Assembly: GCA_946482655.1 (NCBI GenBank) | Contig: CAMLSA010000077.1 | Coordinates: forward strand, 1 to 14,995 | Length of the DNA stretch: 14,995 bases | Source: an uncultured Sphingomonas sp. | GTDB taxonomy: Bacteria; Pseudomonadota; Alphaproteobacteria; Sphingomonadales; Sphingomonadaceae | Reading direction: 5' to 3' | Shown here: one piece after another, positions 6,745 to 12,348 of the stretch | Layout: every line of letters begins with the position of its first letter | How positions within the stretch are numbered: position 1 is the stretch's first letter | Position numbers and translations under genes: made by a program | Notes under the pieces: generated by a model | Told to the model about the DNA's origin: nothing | The model's database searches: none | What the model saw: the letters and a program-made list of their open reading frames with translations, nothing else

Positions 6745-7206
6745 GCTGTTCTCCTGGTCGATGGTGTCGAGGGTGACGCAGCCGGACTGCTGCTGCTCGG
6801 AGAAGGAGGCTTCGCGCAGCCCCTTCACCGAGGGCGCGGCGGCGCCGAGAAAACCGATATGTTTGAGATAGTGGGTGCCCGGTGTGGGGTTCGCGGGATG
6901 GTCGGGCGGATAGAATTGCGCCGAGACCTTCTTGAACCGCTTGGCGTTGACGAGCTCCGCGAAGCTGGCGTCGACGTCCTTCGGATCCGCGACCAGGATG
7001 TCGCCGTCCATCCGCAGGCCTTCGACCCAGCCATAGGCGGGCGCGTTCATCTTCGGATGGCCGACGACGATCGGCGCGTCGAACAGCGCCGGATCGTAGC
7101 CCGCCGCGATCTTCGCGAGCTGATCGGCCGAGAAGCTGACCTCCACGCCTTCGGCGCTGATGAAGGTGCCGGGCCGGAAGATTTCGATTGAGGGCGTCTT
7201 GTCCAT
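6253..7206 (-). CDS. Mu gpI-like prohead protease with C-terminal scaffold (I/Z type)
   Basis: This is a 317-residue, two-part protein. Residues 1-140 form the Mu-like protease domain: IEIFRPGTFISAEGVEVSF, then APIVVGHPKMNAPAYGWVE with a candidate catalytic His50, and FKKVSAQFYP with a candidate Ser95 in the place of the SPEF-type motif of gpI. Residues 156-317 are highly charged and helical (EREKTLEEREAAADARDKAA), typical of a scaffold. The protease cleaves scaffold and capsid subunits during prohead maturation. The ATG at 7206 has only a weak ribosome binding site, while an internal ATG at 6744 has a strong one. This is the first gene of the late leftward operon, and terminase and portal genes are not found upstream of it. 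Confidence 0.9.
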   Translation of the reverse strand: MDKTPSIEIFRPGTFISAEGVEVSFSADQLAKIAAGYDPALFDAPIVVGHPKMNAPAYGWVEGLRMDGDILVADPKDVDASFAELVNAKRFKKVSAQFYPPDHPANPTPGTHYLKHIGFLGAAAPSVKGLREASFSEQQQSGCVTLDTIDQENSMTGITPDQEKAKLASFAEREKTLEEREAAADARDKAAAEAAKKAQHASNLSFVEAQVTAGLLLPAGKDLVIGIMDQLESVETVSFGEGDGAAELTPNAAFRKLFDQAAPMISFGEKAPGKDKPEPLSADELAKKAQSFMESEHKAGRMITIAAAVRHVEKNGA

Positions 7207-7237
7207 GACACCGAGGGATACGGGGCTGGACTATGAC

Positions 7238-7267
7238 CGCTCAGCGTCCGTTGCCGGACGCTGAGCG
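7238..7267. promoter_or_regulatory. Perfect 12-bp dyad between divergent operons
   Basis: CGCTCAGCGTCC and GGACGCTGAGCG flank a 6-base spacer (GTTGCC) in the 134-bp gap between the leftward late operon and the rightward lipoprotein operon. Neither side has a T-run, so it does not look like a terminator. Central placement between divergent starts suggests an operator or an activator site, for instance for a Mor/C-like late activator. No convincing -10/-35 pair was seen nearby. Confidence 0.5.
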
Positions 7268-7340
7268 CGCAGCCGATTCGCCACCAGCCTGCACATCGAT
7301 CGCCGGGATGCAACCGGCTGATCGTGCAGGAGGTTTCCCC

Positions 7341-7796
7341 ATGCTCCGAACGGCCCAACGACTGACCCGAACCATCGGTGCCGCCCTCGCCTTGTTTTTC
7401 GCGGTGCCGCTGCTGACCGGCTGCGAGCGCGACGAGATGCGCTCGGCCGGCTCCATCGCCGCGAAGGCCGCCGCGCCCACCGCCGTCCAGATCTGCGCGA
7501 CCGCGCGCGCCGGCCTCACCGCCACGCCGGCCAGGGCCCGCGCCGCCAGCATGCAGTGCCTGATCGCGGCCGAGACCGCCTATCAGTCCGCCGCGATGCT
7601 CGCGCTCCCCTTCGTGTCGAACGGCACCATCAAGACGCCGGCCGTCGCCCGGCTGCGCACCCTAAACACGGAGATCGTCCGCCAGCTGAGCGCCGCCTAC
7701 AACGCGACGAGCTCCGAGCAGCGCGTCGACCTTGCCGATGCGATCGGCCACGCGACCGCCGAGATTCTCCGCATCATCTTGGAGCGCGACCAATGA
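7341..7796 (+). CDS. Phage lipoprotein of unknown function
   Basis: The protein has 151 residues when started at the ATG at 7341, which has AGGAGG seven bases upstream; an open frame begins earlier at 7233 but lacks such a site. Residues 1-28 are a lipoprotein signal: an Arg-rich start, the hydrophobic AALALFFAVPLL, then the lipobox LTGC with Cys28. The +2 residue is Glu, so outer-membrane placement is likely. The mature part is Ala-rich and helical with no family I know. It is the first gene of a rightward cassette and overlaps the next gene by ATGA. Possible roles are an envelope-altering lysogeny factor or an outer-membrane spanin subunit, but a small Pro-rich spanin pattern is absent. Confidence 0.75.
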   Translation: MLRTAQRLTRTIGAALALFFAVPLLTGCERDEMRSAGSIAAKAAAPTAVQICATARAGLTATPARARAASMQCLIAAETAYQSAAMLALPFVSNGTIKTPAVARLRTLNTEIVRQLSAAYNATSSEQRVDLADAIGHATAEILRIILERDQ

Positions 7797-8023
7797 GCGC
7801 CTCGTTCACCGAGCTCGCCGAGACTGTCCTCAAGGCGGTCACGCTCACTGCTCAGGCTAGCCAGGCCGTCTCCGGCGCAATCACCGCGATCGACCGGGCC
7901 GCCGTCGCCTTCGCCACCGAGGATATCGACGCGCTGAAGCTGATCATGGATCGGACGCACGCCGAGACGCTCCGCATAGCCGCCCAGCTCGATGCCGCCC
8001 TGGCCGCGGCCCAGCGGAACTGA
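7793..8023 (+). CDS. Small helical protein, 76 aa, unknown
   Basis: The gene starts by ATGA overlap with the lipoprotein gene, which decides its start. The 76 residues are Ala/Thr-rich and predicted almost entirely helical (ELAETVLKAVTLTAQASQ, then DALKLIMDRTHAETLRIAAQ). There is no signal peptide or membrane segment. Its C-terminal half resembles the end of the upstream lipoprotein in helical style (ETLRIAAQLDAA against TAEILRIILERD), which may point to interacting helices or to chance in Ala-rich sequence. No family was recognised. Confidence 0.65.
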   Translation: MSASFTELAETVLKAVTLTAQASQAVSGAITAIDRAAVAFATEDIDALKLIMDRTHAETLRIAAQLDAALAAAQRN

Positions 8024-8024
8024 A

Positions 8025-8210
8025 ATGCGCCAGCACGCGGGCGGACCATGTCCGGCCGAGCCGGGCAGCATCGTGCGGATCCGTTACCGCAATGGACGCG
8101 AAGCCGGCCCCATCAAAGCCGAATCCAGGCGCTGGGAGCGATGGAGCAAGCCACCGCTCGAAAGCGATTGGGACATCGTCGCTTGGGAGTTTGCAGGGGC
8201 AATGAAATGA
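8025..8210 (+). CDS. Small basic protein, 61 aa, unknown
   Basis: The ATG at 8025 lies one base after the upstream stop, and the end overlaps the next gene by ATGA. The protein is basic with two aromatic-rich blocks: GSIVRIRYRNGREAGPI and RRWERWSKPP, ending SDWDIVAWEFAGAMK. It looks like a small globular, SH3- or barrel-like protein of the kind often carried in phage accessory operons. I do not recognise a named family. An in-frame ATG at 7992 would add 11 residues but would overlap the upstream gene. Confidence 0.65.
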   Translation: MRQHAGGPCPAEPGSIVRIRYRNGREAGPIKAESRRWERWSKPPLESDWDIVAWEFAGAMK

Positions 8211-8869
8211 CCAGGAAGGATCTGATCGCGAAGATCAGGAAGTGCCTGGCGCTCGCGAAGAGCGCGAATGAACATGAAGCCGCCGCGGCGCTCGCAATGG
8301 CCGCTAAGCTCGCGGCCGAGCATGAGATCGATCTAACCTTGATCGAAATCGAAGAGCACGTCAGCCGAGCCTCACGGACGCTCCGCCCGCCAAAATGGCA
8401 GACCATCTTGTCGGCCGCAGTCGCCCGCGCGCTTGGCTGCCATAAATATATCAACGCGGATGGCGATATCGCCTTTGTCGGGCGATTGGCCGCGCCGGAG
8501 ATCGCGGCCTATGCCTTCGCCGTGCTGCGCCGCCAGCTGCTCGCCGTGCGCAGCGACTATATCGCGAAACACCTGCGCCGCTGCCGGCCGGGGCGGAAGC
8601 GGGCGCGCGCCGACATCTACTGCGAGGGCTGGACGAGCGCGGTGTTCCGGAAGATCGCCGCCATCGCGCCCGAGGTGCCCGAGGACGATGCGATCTCCAG
8701 CTGGCTTGCCGTCAACGTGCCTGACCTGGTGACCATCGCCGCCCGCTCGGCCTCCGCTGGCGGCGCTGCCGCCGATCGCGATTATTGGCGCGGGTTCGAC
8801 CGGGGAAGCGATGCGCAGCTCAACCGCGGCATGGGCGCCGCCGAGGCGCCGCGCCAGCTTCCGGGATGA
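8207..8869 (+). CDS. DUF2786 family protein
   Basis: This is a 220-residue protein started at the ATG at 8207, which overlaps the upstream stop (ATGA). Residues 3-42 carry the DUF2786 pattern: a basic helix (LIAKIRKCLALAKSANEHEA), then AAALAMAAKLAAEHEID. The rest (LRPPKWQTILSAAVARALGC, then FVGRLAAPEIAAYAFAVLRRQL and YCEGWTSAVFRKI) fits the companion C-terminal domain common in phage DUF2786 proteins. The function is unknown. Such genes are frequent in Mu-like phages, typically near early or middle genes. It is the last gene of the rightward cassette and is followed by a possible terminator. Confidence 0.85.
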   Translation: MTRKDLIAKIRKCLALAKSANEHEAAAALAMAAKLAAEHEIDLTLIEIEEHVSRASRTLRPPKWQTILSAAVARALGCHKYINADGDIAFVGRLAAPEIAAYAFAVLRRQLLAVRSDYIAKHLRRCRPGRKRARADIYCEGWTSAVFRKIAAIAPEVPEDDAISSWLAVNVPDLVTIAARSASAGGAAADRDYWRGFDRGSDAQLNRGMGAAEAPRQLPG

Positions 8870-8963
8870 CCTGGCCGACTCCTGCCGCCGAAATGGCCCA
8901 CCGGGCGCCTGGGAAGCCTTCCCGCAGGGGTCGGGCCTCTTTTGCGGGGGATTGGGGCCGAAA

Positions 8964-8994
8964 GCCCTCAGTGGGGCTAGCAGGGCAAATTTTT
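8964..8994 (+). terminator. Weak candidate terminator after the DUF2786 gene
   Basis: GCCCT (8964) and AGGGC (8982) can pair across a 13-base loop, followed by AAATTTTT. The stem is short, so this is tentative, but it lies in the 157-bp gap between the rightward cassette and the convergent gene at 9027, where a terminator is expected. Confidence 0.35.
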
Positions 8995-9026
8995 GTCAAC
9001 GGATGCCGGACCGCTTAACCGAGCGT

Positions 9027-9509
9027 TCAAAGACCGAGATCTCTCACCGTCGTGTAGGTGATCTCCCAACGATCAGATGAGAACCCTTCACCCTCTTCGC
9101 GCTTGTAGGCGATCGTGCGTCCATCAACGGCCCAACTCGCTGTCTTCTTCCCGCGATCGTTATTATTGTTGAGCGACAGCGGTTCGCCATATTTTGCTAG
9201 GAGCTGCGAAAACATCTTCGCGTCGCACCTTTCTCCGGAAAGGCGAACGAAATCAACCTTGGCGCCAGGCTCCGCGACCTTGCGATCGATCGCGATCATC
9301 ACGCTCATCGTGCAGCCGTCCACGACCTGGTCGAAGGTGATCATCGGCCGGAACAGGCCCTTGCCGCTAAAGACCTCCGCTTCGGGATACGCAGCGCGGG
9401 CGCTTTCAAATGGCATGTCGACTTCGATCTTCCCCCACAGAATTGGGGCGGCCGCCGCCGCTGGCATCCACAAGCATATCGCGCAAATCATCAGAAACGC
9501 TCTAACCAT
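9027..9509 (-). CDS. Exported protein of unknown function (candidate moron)
   Basis: This is a 160-residue protein started at the ATG at 9509, preceded by AAGGGG; a GTG ten codons earlier is possible but would bury the signal peptide start. Residues 1-21 form a Sec signal (MVRAFLMICAICLWM, then an Ala run). The mature protein (WGKIEVDMPFESARAAYPEAEV, then two Cys at 66 and 95, then LLAKYGEPLSL and WAVDGRTIAYKRE) looks periplasmic with a possible disulfide. Local composition is visibly more AT-rich than its neighbours. It lies downstream of the repressor on the same strand, so it could be expressed in the lysogen. No family was recognised. Confidence 0.75.
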   Translation of the reverse strand: MVRAFLMICAICLWMPAAAAAPILWGKIEVDMPFESARAAYPEAEVFSGKGLFRPMITFDQVVDGCTMSVMIAIDRKVAEPGAKVDFVRLSGERCDAKMFSQLLAKYGEPLSLNNNNDRGKKTASWAVDGRTIAYKREEGEGFSSDRWEITYTTVRDLGL

Positions 9510-9566
9510 GCCACTACCCCCCTTCGTTCTGCTCAGCACCTTTAGGCGTCCACCGCCTCACCATCA

Positions 9567-10235
9567 TTACATCGCCCTCCCGGCCCACACCGCCTTGCCG
9601 ATCACCTCGAAATCATCGGCATGAAGGTCGACGCGGATCGGCGGGTAGAGCTCGTTCGCCGAAACCAGCTCGGCCTTACCCCCGCCCAGAATCCGCATGC
9701 GCTTGATGACCAGATCCTTGCCGAGGCGGGCCATGACGACACCATCCCGCGGTCTCGCTATTGACCTGTCGATCATCACCAATTCGCCGTCCTTGATGTC
9801 CGGCTCCATCGAATCGCCTACCGTAGGGAAAAGCGCCAGCTCGTTCGGCGAGCCAAATCGCCGGATGAAACTGGCGGGCAGTTCCGCGTAAGAGGTGGGA
9901 GGCCTATCGAGCGCCTCCGCGCCAGGGCCTGCGCTCAGACTAATGTCGTAAAGCTCGATCCGCACCAGCCCCTCGGGCGGTGGAGGGAGGTGCGTCTCCC
10001 AATCGCCAGATTCGGCGCCTATGCCGGTCACCAGATAGTCGATTGTCGTATCGAGATGAGCTGCCAGGCGGGACAGCCCCTTGGCGTCGGCACTGGCCGC
10101 GCCACCGAGCCAGCGGTGCATCGTCTTCTCGGCAATCCCGGCGATGCGGGCCGCCTCTTTGATTTGGAGCCCGCGCTTTTCGATCACCTTTCGTAGTCGC
10201 CGGCCAATGGCGACATCTTCAGGATCTGCTTCCAC
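9567..10235 (-). CDS. CI/LexA-type repressor (HTH plus S24 peptidase)
   Basis: This 222-residue lysogeny repressor starts at the GTG at 10235, with GGAG five bases upstream. Residues 8-70 are an XRE-type helix-turn-helix (RRLRKVIEKRG, then IKEAARIAGIAEKTMHRWL). Residues about 92-220 are an S24 domain with catalytic Ser142 in VGDSMEPDIKDGELVMID and Lys178 in LVIKRMR. A candidate self-cleavage bond is Ala102-Gly103 (SLSAGPG). This predicts RecA-stimulated autocleavage and SOS induction, unlike the Mu c repressor, which is controlled through ClpXP. It is divergent from the Ner-like gene across a 91-bp region with a strong dyad. The call is secure. Confidence 0.93.
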   Translation of the reverse strand: MEADPEDVAIGRRLRKVIEKRGLQIKEAARIAGIAEKTMHRWLGGAASADAKGLSRLAAHLDTTIDYLVTGIGAESGDWETHLPPPPEGLVRIELYDISLSAGPGAEALDRPPTSYAELPASFIRRFGSPNELALFPTVGDSMEPDIKDGELVMIDRSIARPRDGVVMARLGKDLVIKRMRILGGGKAELVSANELYPPIRVDLHADDFEVIGKAVWAGRAM

Positions 10236-10271
10236 AATAGCTCCACGTCCGAAAATGTCCCTTGACTGACC

Positions 10272-10307
10272 AAAAGGTCATGTGCTTTAGGAAGCACGAG
10301 ACCTTTT
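10272..10307. promoter_or_regulatory. 36-bp symmetric operator between repressor and ner
   Basis: The half-site AAAAGGTCNNGTGCTT occurs at 10272-10287 and, inverted, at 10292-10307, separated by TAGG. All 14 defined positions match. The left half also lies in its own palindrome, TGACC-AAAA-GGTCA (10267-10280). AAAATGTC is repeated directly at 10252 and 10324, flanking the region. A TTGACT at 10262 could be a -35 box, but I see no good -10. This is the expected place for repressor and Ner binding. Confidence 0.75.
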
Positions 10308-10326
10308 AGACCATCAAAGGGCCAAA

Positions 10327-10641
10327 ATGTCAGTTCTTCGTGATTCCCACCCCGAAGATTTACGGGCGGAGCTTCGCAAGAAGTTCGGCACTCTGCAATC
10401 ATTTGAGCGGCGGTACGGCCTCCCCGTCAACTCGGCTGCCTGCGCCCTCCGCCGCCCCTATGAGGCGGCCGAGCAAGCTATAGCCGAAGCGCTCGACCGC
10501 TCGGCACACGAGATCTGGCCGTCGCGCTACGCGCCCGATGGCGTCCGCCTCGATCCACAGCCCGCCCGCAACTACGCCCCCGCGCGCGGCAAGCCCTGGA
10601 TTCCTCTTCCCGCTCCCGAAGCCTTTGAGGAGGTCCGTTGA
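10327..10641 (+). CDS. ner: Ner-like DNA-binding regulator
   Basis: This is a 104-residue protein. Residues 8-70 match the Ner/SfsB-type helix-turn-helix: HPEDLRAELRKKFGTLQSFER, then YGLPVNSAACALRRPYEAAEQAIAEAL, then the typical HEIWPSRYAPDG ending. In Mu, Ner shuts down early and repressor promoters during lytic growth. It is the first gene of the early operon, starting 20 bases after the 36-bp dyad, with AAAGGG before the ATG. The C-terminal 30 residues are Pro-rich and extra compared with Mu Ner (75 residues). The next gene begins at its stop (TGATG). The family call is strong. Confidence 0.9.
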   Translation: MSVLRDSHPEDLRAELRKKFGTLQSFERRYGLPVNSAACALRRPYEAAEQAIAEALDRSAHEIWPSRYAPDGVRLDPQPARNYAPARGKPWIPLPAPEAFEEVR

Positions 10642-11015
10642 TGCGCCGCCCGACGTTCCGCAGCGCTCTCCTGGCCGCGCTGCTTGCCGCCCTGCCGGCG
10701 GAAGGATCGGCCAACGCCCGCCGCGCCGAGCGCGCGCTTGGCGGACCGCGCCCGTCCTGGATCGATCTCGGCCCCGCCGATTTGCGCATCGGCCAGGGCA
10801 TCGTCGTCATCCACGTCCTGCCCGCGCATGAGGTCCGTGCCGCTTGCCCGGCTGCACTGGATTGGCACTCGCGTGCCTGCACGTTGATGCCGGGCCGGGT
10901 CATCCTCATGCCCGATGAGGAAAGCTCGGGCCTGACCACCGGCCAGTGGCTCGACCTCCTCCGTCATGAGCTGCTCCACGCGAGCGGCCATGATTTCCAT
11001 GGGCGCCGGCCATGA
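10641..11015 (+). CDS. Exported putative zinc metallopeptidase (HELLH)
   Basis: This is a 124-residue protein with GAGGAGG seven bases before the ATG at 10641. Residues 1-25 look like a signal peptide (basic start, LLAALLAALPA, cleavage near SANA). Residues 109-120 are HELLHASGHDFH: an HExxH zinc motif followed by a Gly and two further His residues. It resembles but does not exactly match the metzincin HExxHxxGxxH spacing, since position 119 is Phe and the extra His are at 117 and 120. Two Cys (69, 80) could form a disulfide. It ends at the motif, so it is shorter than most known proteases. It is an odd cargo for an early operon; the substrate is unknown. Confidence 0.75.
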   Translation: MRRPTFRSALLAALLAALPAEGSANARRAERALGGPRPSWIDLGPADLRIGQGIVVIHVLPAHEVRAACPAALDWHSRACTLMPGRVILMPDEESSGLTTGQWLDLLRHELLHASGHDFHGRRP

Positions 11016-11272
11016 CCGAGCAGGAACGCACAGCGCTCGCCGCCGCGTCCCAGGCAACCGAGGCCAGCGCCGAGCTTATCCGGTTCGCCCGTGAGGGCGC
11101 GAGCTGGCCTGGGCCCTTCGGGGAAGTCGAGGTCATCGAGAAACTCGCCGATGCCCTGAAGCTCGCGCTCGAGGTCGAGCGCGATGCTGGCACGGCGGAC
11201 GCAATCACGATCGAGGATCGCGGGCAGCTCTATGCCGCCGTCAGCCGCTACCTCGAACGATGGGTCGGCTAG
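11012..11272 (+). CDS. Small early protein, 86 aa, unknown
   Basis: The start overlaps the metallopeptidase stop (ATGA). The 86 residues are acidic and helical: ERTALAAASQATEASAELI, then PGPFGEVEVIEKLADALKLAL, then TIEDRGQLYAAVSRYLERW. There is no signal peptide or membrane segment. I do not recognise a family. Position between ner and the parB-like gene matches the block of small, variable early genes in transposable phages, which often act on host functions. Confidence 0.7.
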   Translation: MTEQERTALAAASQATEASAELIRFAREGASWPGPFGEVEVIEKLADALKLALEVERDAGTADAITIEDRGQLYAAVSRYLERWVG

Positions 11273-11273
11273 C

Positions 11274-11468
11274 ATGGCTAGGGGGGCAAATAATTTTCGG
11301 GCTTTCTACGAGAACCTGAGCTGGCTTGAGAAGTCGGATCAGCTGACCGCCATGATCCAGGCCGGCGATCACCCGCCCGGATTTTCCATGACCTTCGACT
11401 CGGCCTCGCTGCGCGAGGACGAGCGCGACGCTTTTCAGAAAGGGCTGTTGCATGCATCAGCCTCCTGA
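11274..11468 (+). CDS. Small early protein, 64 aa, unknown
   Basis: The ATG at 11274 lies one base after the upstream stop. The protein has 64 residues (FRAFYENLSWLEKSDQL, then HPPGFSMTFDSASLREDERD). It overlaps the start of the ParB-like gene by 17 bases, so the two are probably translationally coupled. No family was recognised, and an open frame reaching further upstream is rejected because it overlaps the previous gene fully. Confidence 0.6.
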   Translation: MARGANNFRAFYENLSWLEKSDQLTAMIQAGDHPPGFSMTFDSASLREDERDAFQKGLLHASAS

Positions 11469-12348
11469 GATTGCTGGCTCGATACTGCGCCTGCCCGTTG
11501 ATCAGATCGAGCTGGGCACCCGCCTGCGCGAAGTGGATACCGCCTGGGCCGAAACAGTCGGCCGCGAGATGGCTAAGGTCGGCCAGTTCGATCCGATCGA
11601 GGTTTGTCAGCTTCCGGGCAAGAAGACGTGGCGTCTCGTCTCTGGCGCCCACCGCCTGCAGGGCGCGCGGATCACTGGTCAAGCGACCATTCTCGCCATC
11701 GTGGTAGGCAGCGGCGACACCGAACGCCGACTTCGCGAGATCAACGAGAACCTCTGCCGCCGCGAGCTCGACCCTTACGATCGAGCCCGTTTCATCGCCG
11801 AGCTCATCGAAATTCGCCGCGCCGAAATGGACATCGGCGACGGCAAGGATGGCCGCTCCAAGACGGCACCGGGCAACGGCTCGGGTGCCCCTGCCGACCC
11901 CCAAGGTGCAACGATTGCACCTTTGTATGATTTTGCCCAGGACGCAGCCGATCGAGTGGGCCTGTCCGAGCGATCGGTCAAATATGCCCTGGTCCTCTAT
12001 CGGGGATTGCCGGCATCGCAGATTGAGGCGCTACGAGGAGCGGCGCTGCCGGTTGCAAACAACGCTTCCCAGCTTCGGGCCCTTGCCTCGCTCGACGCTG
12101 GTGAGCAGGCCCAAGTCGTCCAACTGCTGTTGTCGGGAGAGTCAAAGACGGTGGCCGACGCCACCGCAACGATCCGCCGCCGCCCCAAGCCCAACCCCCG
12201 CGACAAGCGCATCAACGCCTTCTTACGATCCTTCTCGGCGATGCCGCCCGAGGACAAGCGCGCCGCCCTGACCCGCCTGGCGTCCGAGCTCGGCCGGAAA
12301 CAGGCCGAACACATGATGGACGCGCTGAAGAAGGCGTTCCCGCAATGA
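11452..12348 (+). CDS. ParB-like DNA-binding protein
   Basis: This is a 298-residue protein. Residues 12-110 form a ParB N-terminal domain: ILRLPVDQIELGTRLRE, the CTP-binding-type motif SGAHRLQGA at 64-72 (ParB GERRxRA box), and INENLCRRELDPYDRARF at 97-114. Residues 160-190 carry a helix-turn-helix (AADRVGLSERSVKYALVLYRGL). The C-terminal part is basic and helical. The linker between these domains contains a 21-bp palindrome in the DNA. ParB-like genes next to the transposase are known in B3-like phages, where they may act in transcription control or transposition rather than partition. No parA is present. It overlaps the transposase start by ATGA. Confidence 0.88.
   Translation: MHQPPEIAGSILRLPVDQIELGTRLREVDTAWAETVGREMAKVGQFDPIEVCQLPGKKTWRLVSGAHRLQGARITGQATILAIVVGSGDTERRLREINENLCRRELDPYDRARFIAELIEIRRAEMDIGDGKDGRSKTAPGNGSGAPADPQGATIAPLYDFAQDAADRVGLSERSVKYALVLYRGLPASQIEALRGAALPVANNASQLRALASLDAGEQAQVVQLLLSGESKTVADATATIRRRPKPNPRDKRINAFLRSFSAMPPEDKRAALTRLASELGRKQAEHMMDALKKAFPQ
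11903..11923. repeat. Perfect 21-bp palindrome inside the parB-like gene
   Basis: The arm AAGGTGCAA (11903-11911) is followed by CGA and by the exact inverse TTGCACCTT (11915-11923). It falls in codons 151-158, the low-complexity linker between the ParB fold and the helix-turn-helix, where sequence is free to vary. Size and symmetry suit a ParB-type binding site (parS-like) or an operator. No second copy was noticed in the window. Confidence 0.55.

Noticed and set aside
7238..7267. The 12-bp dyad as an intrinsic terminator
   Set aside because: No T-run follows on either strand, and it lies upstream of divergent genes rather than downstream of any.
7233..7340. Longer start for the lipoprotein gene
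   Set aside because: It would bury the lipoprotein signal peptide inside the protein and run through the dyad. AGGAGG marks the ATG at 7341.
8870..9026. Phage end (attL or attR) in the gap between the cassette and the exported gene
   Set aside because: No TG...CA terminal pattern with repeated transposase-binding-like sites could be recognised, and phage-type genes lie on both sides.
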